A DNA stretch of 64,000 nt from positions 1-64,000 of the forward strand of contig NZ_NXLS01000005.1 of assembly GCF_003364315.1 (NCBI RefSeq). The letters run 5' to 3'. Origin of the DNA: Helicobacter ganmani (GTDB lineage: Bacteria; Campylobacterota; Campylobacteria; Campylobacterales; Helicobacteraceae). Within the stretch, counting starts at the first letter, position 1, and each line of letters begins with the position of its first letter. Positions 37,740-46,517 of the stretch are shown here, piece after piece. The translations under genes were made by a program, and so were the position numbers. The notes below the pieces were generated by a model. That model had not been told where the DNA came from. It searched no databases and saw nothing but the letters and a program-made list of their open reading frames with translations.

Positions 37740-38869
37740 TAGACGGCTCCTATTTTGGATTCTAAAGTGTTTTTGCCACCAATGAAATTAAAAAAATCGT
37801 ATGAACCTAAAATCTCATTAGAATACAGATACAAAAAATGTGCCAAATACCAATTATATCGTATTTTCTTATAAGTCTGCGGGGTAAAAAGCTGATGGAA
37901 TCTAGGCGATAAGAACTTTGGTTTAAACTTTGCTTGGATTCCAGAAGCGCGAAAATAATCAAGCAGAGGAAAGCAAGCCCCATCAATCTTAGCGGTAAAA
38001 TCAAACCACACAAGAGGTGCATTTCCAAGCGTTTGCAAATCCATCTTAAACTGCCCGCAACTTTTCTGAAAACTTACAAGCGGTATGCACTGCCCAAGCG
38101 TTAGAATCTTAAAACATTTCAAATCCAACTTTTGCTCCTGTGCAATTCTAACCACCCTTGCCGCAACACTCATTGCTAAAATCGTTCCCACACTATGCGC
38201 GCACAAAATCAATTCATAATTCTTTGTTTCTTGTTTTTTTTGCAACACATTGAGAATCACATTGCTAAACTCGTTGATGAGAGCTTGAGATTCTGCAATT
38301 TTGCCCGCAGCATATTTTGCGCAAAACACATAAATGTTAGAAAGCCAAAATACTGCAAATTTCTTGCCCAAATATAAAATGACTTTCGTAACACTCCACA
38401 AGCACACTAACACACAAAGAATCGCAGCAGCAAGATTCCAAGATTCTAGCATTTGAAATAAATAAAAAATCCCAACAAAACTGACTGCATAACTTAAGCA
38501 AAAATACACAATGGGATACAACCCAGCAATTAACTGCGTTTTAGATTCTTTGGCAAAAACTCTAAAAATGCCAGAAAAGATATAGGTTTTTAAAAAATAA
38601 GCAAAATCAAACACAAAATCACACAAGCTTTTTGCCCAATATTTTTTGACGACACTATCCCATTGCAAAAAATGATAATTAACTTGCGATTCCTCTCCAA
38701 CAATCACACAACAAGGAATCTCATTTTTTTGACTACAAGGAGAAATGCTAAGATTTAATCCATTAAGATAATTTTGCTTGTAAAGATTCCGCTTCAAAAG
38801 TGCATAATAATAGCGATAACTGCGTGGGTCATAACCTGCGAGATAAAACACATCTTTTTTGTTTTCCAT
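37739..38869 (-). CDS. Membrane-anchored alpha/beta-hydrolase-like protein
   Basis: A 376-aa protein with two hydrophobic helices (about 115-137 and 144-166) and a lipase-type nucleophile elbow, CAHSVGT, with Ser at 225. The rest fits a serine-hydrolase fold, but Asp and His partners were not assigned. It resembles the C. jejuni membrane protein next to the capsule P450. It is first of the three-gene operon, so hydrolysis or transfer of a lipid or ester could be linked to the P450 reaction. That is inference. Confidence 0.72.
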   Translation of the reverse strand: MENKKDVFYLAGYDPRSYRYYYALLKRNLYKQNYLNGLNLSISPCSQKNEIPCCVIVGEESQVNYHFLQWDSVVKKYWAKSLCDFVFDFAYFLKTYIFSGIFRVFAKESKTQLIAGLYPIVYFCLSYAVSFVGIFYLFQMLESWNLAAAILCVLVCLWSVTKVILYLGKKFAVFWLSNIYVFCAKYAAGKIAESQALINEFSNVILNVLQKKQETKNYELILCAHSVGTILAMSVAARVVRIAQEQKLDLKCFKILTLGQCIPLVSFQKSCGQFKMDLQTLGNAPLVWFDFTAKIDGACFPLLDYFRASGIQAKFKPKFLSPRFHQLFTPQTYKKIRYNWYLAHFLYLYSNEILGSYDFFNFIGGKNTLESKIGAV

Positions 38870-39003
38870 ATCCTAACTTTCTTCAAGCTACTTAAGCTTT
38901 TTCTTGCACTTTAACATTTACTCTTTTGTCTCAAATTATAACGATTTCTAGATTAAAAACGCCAAAAACTTAAAAACTTTAAAGGTCTAAGAATCTTGAA
39001 TGA

Positions 39004-39681
39004 TTAGGATTCTTCTTTGTATTGTGAAATATCGGGTTGAAACTTATAAATTTTGTTTTTCAAGCGCACGAGCAAGCCCGTATCAATAAGCTGATGAAAA
39101 GTTTTCACCACGGTAGGCTTACTTACACCCACTTCTTGCACAATATCTTCATAAGAACCATAAAAAATATTTTCATCATTGCTATGCTCAATTAGATATT
39201 TAATAATTTCAATTTTCTTGCCACCCACGAAAACAGAAATCGCATTTAAAAGCGCATTTTTAGCACGCAATTCATTTGCCTGATATTTTGGCAAAATCGC
39301 GCGCAAAATTGTTTTTAAAAGCTCCTCTACATCAATAGGTTTTAAAATATACCCATCTACTCGCAATTCAATACAATCTAGCAAATAATGGGTTTCAGTA
39401 TGCGCAGTTACCACGATGACGGACAAATCCCAAAGCGGATTCTTACGAATCTCACGCAGAAGTTCTATACCATTTAATTTAGGCATTAAAATATCCGTAA
39501 TAATTAAATCTATTGTTTCGTTTTTTAGAATCTCCAAAGCCTCTTTACCATTGCGAGCCACCACAAGTCTATCCACATAATCTTCAAGCACCATAGAGGC
39601 AAATTTCAAAATATCTTCCTCATCTTCAATATAGAGAACTTTTAAGTTTTTTAAAATCTTTTCATCATTTTTTGACAACAT
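39004..39681 (-). CDS. Response regulator with winged-helix output domain
   Basis: A 225-aa response regulator. The receiver (about 14-135) has the acidic pair IEDEED, the phospho-acceptor Asp63 in LIITDILMPK, and the conserved Thr and Lys (VVTAHTE, ILKPI). After a linker, about 150-220 form a helix-turn-helix (YEDIVQEVGVSKPTVVKTF) followed by a wing. It is a DNA-binding partner of the histidine kinase just upstream (15-nt gap). Target genes unknown. Confidence 0.9.
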   Translation of the reverse strand: MLSKNDEKILKNLKVLYIEDEEDILKFASMVLEDYVDRLVVARNGKEALEILKNETIDLIITDILMPKLNGIELLREIRKNPLWDLSVIVVTAHTETHYLLDCIELRVDGYILKPIDVEELLKTILRAILPKYQANELRAKNALLNAISVFVGGKKIEIIKYLIEHSNDENIFYGSYEDIVQEVGVSKPTVVKTFHQLIDTGLLVRLKNKIYKFQPDISQYKEES

Positions 39682-39696
39682 TGTCTCTCCTTGATT

Positions 39697-41283
39697 TTAG
39701 CTTTTTAATGGAATCCTGATTATAAATTGCGCTCCACAACTTCCATCTTTAATAGGACAATTTGGCATACATACTTTTTCTTGGCATAAAATATTATTAT
39801 AATGCACATTGCGCACCTCAATACTTCCTTCCATTTGTTTTTCTATGATTTGCTTAGACATATACAATCCAATTCCTGTGCCCACAGATTTATGTTTTGT
39901 CGTAAAATAAGGCTCAAAAATCTTTTGAATATCCTCTAGCTTAATCCCGCCACCATTGTCTGTAAATAGAATCTTAACGCAACTTTTAGAGGAAAATTCC
40001 TTGCATATTTCACCATTTTCTATACCTACCACAATACGAATTCTAGCAGGTGAAATCAGACGCTCTTTTAAAACATCTTCCGAATTTTTAATAAGATTCA
40101 AAATCACTTGTGAAAAAGCACTTTTGTAACCATACAATTCAATATCTTGAGGGCAATCTACTACGACACTAATTTCATTTTGCTTTAAAAAAGCATCTAC
40201 AAGCGAAATAGAATCTTGGATATTTGCTCTTAAATTAAATACTTCTTTATCACTAGAGGAATGAAAAAAATTACGAAAATCCTCAATCGTTCGGGACATT
40301 GCTTTAGCAATTTTTAAACCATCATGGACTTGCAAATCAATAAATTCTTGTGTGAGCTTACCATTTTGAGATTTCACCTTAAAAGTCTGAATCAACAGCA
40401 TAAGGGCATTCAAGGGTTGCCTCCACTGGTGTGCAATATTGCCAATCATCTCCCCCATACTTGCAAGCCTTGCTTGTTGATACATAATCTGGTCTTTCTT
40501 GCGACTTTCTAGCACTTCTTGCTTAATTTTTTCTTGCAGTGAGTTATTGAGATTCTGTAATTCTTTGGTTTTTTCTTGCACTTTTTGTTCAGACATTGCA
40601 TGCAGGCTTTTAATATTACGCAAAATCAAAAAACTAAGTAAAATGGTGGTGAGCATAATCAAGCACATCATCACCAAAACAACTTTATGCACTACACTAT
40701 GTAAGGCATTATTGCGTGCTTTTTTAATCTCCACAAAACGCAAACTTGCATCAATCATACGTGAAATTTCAACATTCAGATGATTTGCACTTTGTTCAAA
40801 AATCTCTTCTTTGGAAACTTTGAAATTTTGCAACGAAGCAAGATAATAGCTAATTGCGCTATCAAGGTGGTTTAAATGTGTTTCAAAGCTAGATTTTTCA
40901 TCTAAAATTAAATTTTCTCCACCAAAGAGATAATAAATTTTTAATAAAAAATGTGTGAAATAGCTCTCATTAACGAGATTGTTTTGTATGTTTCTATAAT
41001 TTTCCCATTGTGCGATAATGGTTTCTTGTGCTTTGACAATTTCTGCTTCCTCTAATCTGTGTGCAATGAGAATGTTTTGGGCATTTGTAATGCTTTTATG
41101 CAACTCTTCTAAACTAATAAGAGATTGGCTATATTCAGTAAATAGGACATCATAATCATATTTTAAACTAAAATAATATACATAAGAAACAACCGCTAAA
41201 GAAAGCAATCCTGAAGCAATATTGAACACTAGCACGTGCGTTTTTGCTTCTAATGTTGTTCCAAAAATCCTAAATATTTTCAA
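39697..41283 (-). CDS. Sensor histidine kinase with C-terminal cysteine cluster
   Basis: A 528-aa membrane kinase: helix at about 20-40, periplasmic sensor to about 200, second helix (about 203-225), coiled coil, then HisKA with phospho-acceptor His near 285 in NIAHQWRQPL. The ATPase boxes are NLIKNSEDVL, TDNGGGI and GTGIGLYMSK. Unusually, just before the final strand lie four cysteines (500, 505, 509, 516; C-x4-C-x3-C-x6-C), suggesting a metal or redox element. It pairs with the response regulator at 39004. Confidence 0.9.
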   Translation of the reverse strand: MKIFRIFGTTLEAKTHVLVFNIASGLLSLAVVSYVYYFSLKYDYDVLFTEYSQSLISLEELHKSITNAQNILIAHRLEEAEIVKAQETIIAQWENYRNIQNNLVNESYFTHFLLKIYYLFGGENLILDEKSSFETHLNHLDSAISYYLASLQNFKVSKEEIFEQSANHLNVEISRMIDASLRFVEIKKARNNALHSVVHKVVLVMMCLIMLTTILLSFLILRNIKSLHAMSEQKVQEKTKELQNLNNSLQEKIKQEVLESRKKDQIMYQQARLASMGEMIGNIAHQWRQPLNALMLLIQTFKVKSQNGKLTQEFIDLQVHDGLKIAKAMSRTIEDFRNFFHSSSDKEVFNLRANIQDSISLVDAFLKQNEISVVVDCPQDIELYGYKSAFSQVILNLIKNSEDVLKERLISPARIRIVVGIENGEICKEFSSKSCVKILFTDNGGGIKLEDIQKIFEPYFTTKHKSVGTGIGLYMSKQIIEKQMEGSIEVRNVHYNNILCQEKVCMPNCPIKDGSCGAQFIIRIPLKS

Positions 41284-41481
41284 ATCTCAATCCCAAATCT
41301 TTAAGAAATAATTTGTGCGACATTGTAACACTAATTTGCAAGATTCCTCATAAAACCCGAAACAAAAATCCTCAAACTTTTAATAAATTTGCAAAAAATT
41401 CAAGAATCTTACAAAATTTTAGAATTCTTTTATACTAAAAGGATATGATTACAAATATACTTAATTTTAAAGGAGTTTAGT

Positions 41482-41799
41482 ATGAAAAAGATTTTGTTAG
41501 GAATCGTATTGGCAACTGGCTGTTTAATGGCAAGTGATGGTGCAGCAATCTACAAAAAATGTATTGCGTGCCACGGAGTAAATGCTGAGAAAGTTGCTCC
41601 CGGAAGCAAAGGTGGTATAACAATTGCTGGAATGGACAAAGCAAGACTCGTAGAGCAACTCAAAGGTTATGCAGCGGGAACTGCAGATAATGGTGGCGCA
41701 AAAGCAATCATGTATGCAAACATGAAAAACTTTAAATTAACTGACGCAGATATTGACGCAGTAGCAGACTATATCTCTAAACTTCCTGCTGCCAAATAA
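41482..41799 (+). CDS. Periplasmic class I cytochrome c (c553-like)
   Basis: A 105-aa secreted monoheme cytochrome c. Signal peptide at 1-17 (ends LMA-S), then the heme site CIACH at about residue 32. The methionine ligand is probably in YANMKNF. It carries electrons from the bc1 complex to the cbb3 oxidase in this group. TATACT at 41431-41436 is a possible -10; AAGGAG precedes the ATG. Confidence 0.93.
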   Translation: MKKILLGIVLATGCLMASDGAAIYKKCIACHGVNAEKVAPGSKGGITIAGMDKARLVEQLKGYAAGTADNGGAKAIMYANMKNFKLTDADIDAVADYISKLPAAK

Positions 41800-41803
41800 T
41801 CTT

Positions 41804-41830
41804 TCTCCCACTTGTTGGGAGATTCTTTTA
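41804..41830 (+). terminator. Intrinsic terminator after the cytochrome c gene
   Basis: TCTCCCA (41804-41810) pairs with TGGGAGA (41816-41822) across a 5-nt loop, followed by TTCTTTTAAT. It would separate cytochrome c from alr. Confidence 0.75.
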
Positions 41831-41834
41831 ATCC

Positions 41835-42896
41835 ATGCCTTACTTACAAATAGACTCTCAAAAGTTTTTGCATAATTATCAAATTATTTTAAACACTATT
41901 GCCCCTAAAAATCCAGAAAAAATTGCTATTGTTCTCAAGGACAATGCTTATGGGCACGGGCTTAAGCAAATTGCTGAACTTGCTAAACGCGTTAAAATAC
42001 AAAATGCCTTTGTAAAAAATACTTATGAAGCCTTAGAAATTGCACCATTTTTTTCTTACATTGCAATTCTATACCCCCATTCTCTACCTTACGATTCCCT
42101 TTTTAAAGAGGCATTGCAATCACCCAATATTTATTTTTGCGCCCATAGTTTAGAATCTCTAAAAAACTATCCCAAAGGCACAAAGATTGAATTAAAAGTA
42201 GATAGCGGAATGCACCGCAATGGAATCGCAAAAAATACATTAAACCAAGCCTTTAAACTCATTGCTCAAAATGCTTTAGAACTCAAAGGAATCTACACAC
42301 ACAATGGATTTGGAGATGATTTCGGTAGTGAATTTTATACGCAAAATACGGAATTTTTAGCAATCAAAGAGGAATCTTTGAAACTCTGCGCACATTACAA
42401 TCTTCCACGCCCGCGATTCCATTCTCTAAGCTCCTCTGGTGCGTTTCGCGCAAAAGATACACAACATGATTTACAAGATGATTTATTTCGTATTGGAATT
42501 GCATTTTATGGTTATTTATGTCAAGATTCTGCCTTTGCTACGCTCAATCTTAAGCCTATTGCGGCACTCTTTGCGCAAAAAATCTCCACCTTAATGCTTA
42601 AATCCAATGCAAGGATTGGCTATCACGGCGTAAGCACCTTAAAAGAAAATATAGTTTCCACTTATGACATTGGCTATGGCGATGGATTATTTCGCTTGCG
42701 TGAAGGTATGCAAGTCTGTAGTGCAGAGGGATTCAGAATCCTACCTCGCGCCTCTATGGACTGCATTAGCATAGAATCCGCACAGGAAGAAGTTTGTGTT
42801 TTCAATGATGCCCGAATATTTGCACAAGCATTCGGAACAATCCCTTATGAGATTTTATCTCATTTGCACGCCTATATCCCAAAAGTTATCATTTAA
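41835..42896 (+). CDS. alr: Alanine racemase
   Basis: A 353-aa PLP enzyme making D-alanine for peptidoglycan. The PLP lysine is in IVLKDNAYGHGL, and the second catalytic Tyr is in the C-terminal domain (ARIGYHGVS). The barrel and C-terminal beta domain are of normal size. It begins just after a terminator hairpin and converges on thiD2. Confidence 0.96.
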   Translation: MPYLQIDSQKFLHNYQIILNTIAPKNPEKIAIVLKDNAYGHGLKQIAELAKRVKIQNAFVKNTYEALEIAPFFSYIAILYPHSLPYDSLFKEALQSPNIYFCAHSLESLKNYPKGTKIELKVDSGMHRNGIAKNTLNQAFKLIAQNALELKGIYTHNGFGDDFGSEFYTQNTEFLAIKEESLKLCAHYNLPRPRFHSLSSSGAFRAKDTQHDLQDDLFRIGIAFYGYLCQDSAFATLNLKPIAALFAQKISTLMLKSNARIGYHGVSTLKENIVSTYDIGYGDGLFRLREGMQVCSAEGFRILPRASMDCISIESAQEEVCVFNDARIFAQAFGTIPYEILSHLHAYIPKVII

Positions 42897-42926
42897 TCTA
42901 ATGAATCTCCTCAATGCAACACAAAA

Positions 42927-43367
42927 CTAAAATCTATCGGGAAAAATCTCTAAAATCACTCGTTTTTCTAAATCATAAAGCATATAACGAATCGCTTTAA
43001 ACTTCTCACTTTCCTCAATAAAGTCTATTTTCAAAATCTCTTCAAGCACGCGAGCAGATTCTTGTGCTCGTTTAAAATTAGCAATAAAAACACTTTGAAG
43101 GTTTTCGCGATTTTGTTCTTCTTTTGTAGAAACTTTTAAGACATCTTTATTAGAATCACGTGTATCCAACAAATCCAAATAAAATTCTATGCGACATTGA
43201 TGACGAAGATTTTTAAGTATAGAAGCAAAATTTTTGTGATTGAATCCATAACGCAAAATATCTTCAACTACACGAATCCCTTCGCGCAAGCGATTGAGAT
43301 TTGCATCTACAATGCGCAAAGTGCGCAAGGAAGAACTTGAATTATTCTCTTGAGTTAAAGATTCCAA
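42927..43367 (-). CDS. thiD2: ThiD2-like HMP-phosphate kinase domain protein
   Basis: A 146-aa all-helical protein with RIVDANLNRLREGIRVVEDI near the N-terminus and ESARVLEEILK further on, the signature of the ThiD2 fold. It is otherwise found fused to ThiE and was reported as an alternative HMP-P kinase. Here it stands alone while ThiE is at 22138. Its start overlaps the Bax1-I gene by 26 nt. Whether a canonical thiD is also present cannot be known from this window. Confidence 0.78.
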   Translation of the reverse strand: MESLTQENNSSSSLRTLRIVDANLNRLREGIRVVEDILRYGFNHKNFASILKNLRHQCRIEFYLDLLDTRDSNKDVLKVSTKEEQNRENLQSVFIANFKRAQESARVLEEILKIDFIEESEKFKAIRYMLYDLEKRVILEIFPDRF

Positions 43368-44055
43368 GAATTTGAAGCAAAGAAATAAATAAATTTAAGA
43401 AGTCTAAATACAAACTCACTGCCGCCATTACAGGGCTATCATATAAGCCACGCACAATATTTTGTGTATCATAAGCAATAAAGATGCTGAACAAAATTGC
43501 ACCCACTCCCGCCAAAACAACTTGTAGAATCGGGCTTCCCAAAAATAAATTAATCAAAGAACCCACAACTACAACAATCAGTGCAATAAATAGCATTTTA
43601 CCCATACTTGCTAAATCTTTTTTCGTGCGCAATGCAAAAATACTCATCACACCAAAAATCGCTGTTGTTAGCAAAAATGCTTGAGCTACAATCTCTGCTC
43701 CACCTGGCATTCCTAAGATTCTACTAAGAATAGGAGTGAGCGTTAAGCCTGTCATAAAAGTAAAAGCAAAAAGCAACAACAAATTAAGACCTGCTTTTGC
43801 TCTTGCGAACATTAAACCAAACAATAAAGCAAATTCCAAAATCACAAATCCAATATAATATTGTGAAACTAAATATCCCAATGCAGAAATTCCAATGTAT
43901 GCACCCACTGTTGCCGCAAGTAAAGAGCCTGCAAAAAGTTGATAAGTTTGTTTTACAAAACTAATGAGTGCAATATCGCTTTGTGCGAAAGCCTCATTAT
44001 TTGTTTCATTCTGATAACCTTTATAATTCAAGGGTTTTCTATCGTATAATGACAT
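43342..44055 (-). CDS. Bax inhibitor-1/YccA family membrane protein
   Basis: A 237-aa protein with about seven transmembrane helices and the conserved acidic C-terminus IAYDTQNIVRG of the Bax1-I family. Members act as calcium-permeable channels or FtsH-linked factors; function in Helicobacter is unclear. It neighbours gapA as in H. pylori. It overlaps thiD2 by 26 nt, so the two are co-translated. Confidence 0.92.
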   Translation of the reverse strand: MSLYDRKPLNYKGYQNETNNEAFAQSDIALISFVKQTYQLFAGSLLAATVGAYIGISALGYLVSQYYIGFVILEFALLFGLMFARAKAGLNLLLLFAFTFMTGLTLTPILSRILGMPGGAEIVAQAFLLTTAIFGVMSIFALRTKKDLASMGKMLFIALIVVVVGSLINLFLGSPILQVVLAGVGAILFSIFIAYDTQNIVRGLYDSPVMAAVSLYLDFLNLFISLLQILGIFNSRE

Positions 44056-44164
44056 TTTAGCATTCCTTTATTTTAATTTTAAGGTTGCGATTATATCTAA
44101 AATTCACTAAGAATAGCATTAAATATGTTACAATTTTACTTTATTTAAAGAATTATGGAGCAAA

Positions 44165-45169
44165 ATGGAAAAAATTAAAATTTTTATTAATGGATTTGGC
44201 AGAATTGGACGCTGTATTACACGTGTTGCGCTCTGTGAAATGCAAGATAAAATTGAAATTGTTGGCATTAATGACCTTGCAAATCCAGAGATTTTAAGCT
44301 ATCTTTTAACGCACGATTCCGTGCATCAAAATACCTCAATCCAATGTGGAGAAAATTCTTTCATTTTTAATGGTGTCAAAATTCCTTTCTCCCAAAAGAA
44401 AACACCCAAAGAGATTGATATTTTAGGGGCAGATATTGTCATTGAAGCAAGCGGTTTATTTTTAACACAAAAAGAAGTGGAATCCCACTTGCAAAAAGGG
44501 GCTAGACGCGTGATTTTTTCTGCTCCCGCAAAAGACGATACAAAAACTTTTGTCTTAGGAGTGAATCACAAGGATTATCAAGGGGAAAAAATCATCTCCA
44601 ATGCGAGTTGCACTACTAATGCACTCGCTCCTATTGTTATGCTGCTAGACGAAGCATTTGGCATAGAAAAAGGAATCTTAACAACCATTCATAGTTATAC
44701 TAATGACCAAAATCTCATTGATGCGGCACATCACAAAAATGACTTTCGTCGCTCACGCGCAGCAGCGGTTAATATTATTCCAACAACAACAGGTGCAGCC
44801 AAGGCATTACACTTAGTTTTGCCACGAATGAAAGACAAACTGCACGGACACAGCGTGCGTGTTCCTGTGCCAAATGTCTCTATGGTCGATTTGAATGTAA
44901 ATTTACTTCAAAAAACAAGTGCAAAAGAAATCAATACACTTTTCAAAGAAGCAACCAATAACAGACTTCAAGGAATCTTGGGCTTAGATACGAATTTTGG
45001 CGTTTCACAAGATTTTGTTAATTGCCCATTAAGTGGCGTCGTAGCACTTGATTTGACTTTCGTATTGGGCGAAAATATGGCAAAAATTATGACTTGGTAT
45101 GATAATGAATGGGGTTATTCCCATAGAATCTTAGAAATGGCTCATTATATTTTAAAGGACGAAATTTGA
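44165..45169 (+). CDS. gapA: Glyceraldehyde-3-phosphate dehydrogenase
   Basis: A 334-aa enzyme of glycolysis/gluconeogenesis with the NAD fold GFGRIGRC at the N-terminus and the catalytic cysteine in SNASCTTNALAP. WYDNEWGYSHR lies near the C-terminus. GGAG precedes the ATG by four nucleotides. The csd4-like gene starts inside its last codons, so the two are coupled. Confidence 0.97.
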   Translation: MEKIKIFINGFGRIGRCITRVALCEMQDKIEIVGINDLANPEILSYLLTHDSVHQNTSIQCGENSFIFNGVKIPFSQKKTPKEIDILGADIVIEASGLFLTQKEVESHLQKGARRVIFSAPAKDDTKTFVLGVNHKDYQGEKIISNASCTTNALAPIVMLLDEAFGIEKGILTTIHSYTNDQNLIDAAHHKNDFRRSRAAAVNIIPTTTGAAKALHLVLPRMKDKLHGHSVRVPVPNVSMVDLNVNLLQKTSAKEINTLFKEATNNRLQGILGLDTNFGVSQDFVNCPLSGVVALDLTFVLGENMAKIMTWYDNEWGYSHRILEMAHYILKDEI

Positions 45170-46515
45170 AAAGTATAAAAATTTTTATTCATATTTTACT
45201 TAGCCTATGTCTATTTAATGAAATTGCGATAGCAGAAAAAGCAAAAACAAATACAAAAAAAGAGTTGCTAAAAAAGAATACACCTTTTGATATTTATGAA
45301 CTAAAAGGCAAACAAAATGGAACAACCTTATTAGTCATCGGTGGAATCCACGGAGACGAGCCGGGTGGATTCTTTACCCCCGCATTGCTTGTAAATTTCT
45401 ATCAAATCAAAAAAGGTAAAGTAATTGTTGTGCCAAATTTAAATCCGGATAGCATTTTAGCCTTTAGGCGCGGAGTCTATAAAGATATGAATCGTAAGTT
45501 TGCCACTATTAAACGCAATGATCCAGACTTTGATAATGTCCAAGCCATCAAAAAACTTATCACTAATGAAGAAGTTGATTTTATCATCAATCTTCACGAT
45601 GGACACGGATTCTACCGAGAGAAATGGGAAAACTCCATTTTCAACCCTAAAGCTTGGGGACAAACTTATGTGATTGACCAAAAAACTTTAGACAATGTAG
45701 CCTTTGGGGATTTGGATTCCATTGCCAAACAAATAGAGTCCAAACTTAACCAACGCCTACATTATGACTTTCATACCTTTGGTGTGCGCAACACAGAAAC
45801 GCGCATCAAAGATGAAGAGCAGCAAAATTCTCTTACTTTCTTTGCCATTACACACTTAAAGCCCTCGTTAGCGATTGAAACAAGCAAAAACATCACCGAA
45901 TTACCCCTTAAAACACTTTATCAACTAAGCTCTATTGAAGCACTAATGGAGATTCTAGGAATTGAATTTGAACGCAAATTTGACTTAAACCTAGAAAATG
46001 TCGCTCAAAAAATCAACGATTTTGGTAGCGTCAAAATCAACCATAATGTTACCCTTAAGCTAAATGGAATCCGAAGCTTTATCAATTTTGCTCCGCTTTT
46101 AGCGCAAAATAATGTTTTTGATTTCACTCACCCTCTTGGACGCGCAAAAAAAACAAAAGAGGGATATGAAATCTATATTGGGCACAAAAGAATCAGCCTG
46201 CTAAAGCCTGATATTTTCCCTATGCAATGCAATGTGAAAGAAGTTGAAATAGAGCTAGACAAAGAAGTAGTAAAAGCAAATTTTGGTGAAACTTTAGATT
46301 TCCAACAAAATTTCTTAATTCGCGGACAAACAGGTGTGCGCGTCAATGTGATAGGCTATTCTAAAAAAGGAATTGTGAGCGAACATGGGCTTACCATTAA
46401 TAAAGAAAATATTGATAAGCGATATTCTTTAGACAAAGCAAAAAGTATCTTTCGTGCAGAATTTTATCAAGGTAAAAATTTCTGCGGTATGATTAATTTG
46501 CACATAAAAGAATAA
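45166..46515 (+). CDS. Csd4/Pgp1-like periplasmic peptidoglycan carboxypeptidase (M14)
   Basis: A 449-aa secreted protein with a signal peptide at about 1-23 (TTG start overlapping the gapA stop). It matches Csd4 of H. pylori and Pgp1 of C. jejuni across its length. Both are D,L-carboxypeptidases that trim muropeptide tripeptides and set helical shape. Zinc ligands are His62 and Glu65 (GGIHGDEPGG) and His144 (NLHDGHGFY); catalytic Glu is about 238 (AIETSK). H. pylori Csd4 is known for Gln at the first position, whereas this protein has the canonical His. Confidence 0.9.
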   Translation: MKSIKIFIHILLSLCLFNEIAIAEKAKTNTKKELLKKNTPFDIYELKGKQNGTTLLVIGGIHGDEPGGFFTPALLVNFYQIKKGKVIVVPNLNPDSILAFRRGVYKDMNRKFATIKRNDPDFDNVQAIKKLITNEEVDFIINLHDGHGFYREKWENSIFNPKAWGQTYVIDQKTLDNVAFGDLDSIAKQIESKLNQRLHYDFHTFGVRNTETRIKDEEQQNSLTFFAITHLKPSLAIETSKNITELPLKTLYQLSSIEALMEILGIEFERKFDLNLENVAQKINDFGSVKINHNVTLKLNGIRSFINFAPLLAQNNVFDFTHPLGRAKKTKEGYEIYIGHKRISLLKPDIFPMQCNVKEVEIELDKEVVKANFGETLDFQQNFLIRGQTGVRVNVIGYSKKGIVSEHGLTINKENIDKRYSLDKAKSIFRAEFYQGKNFCGMINLHIKE

Positions 46516-46517
46516 CA

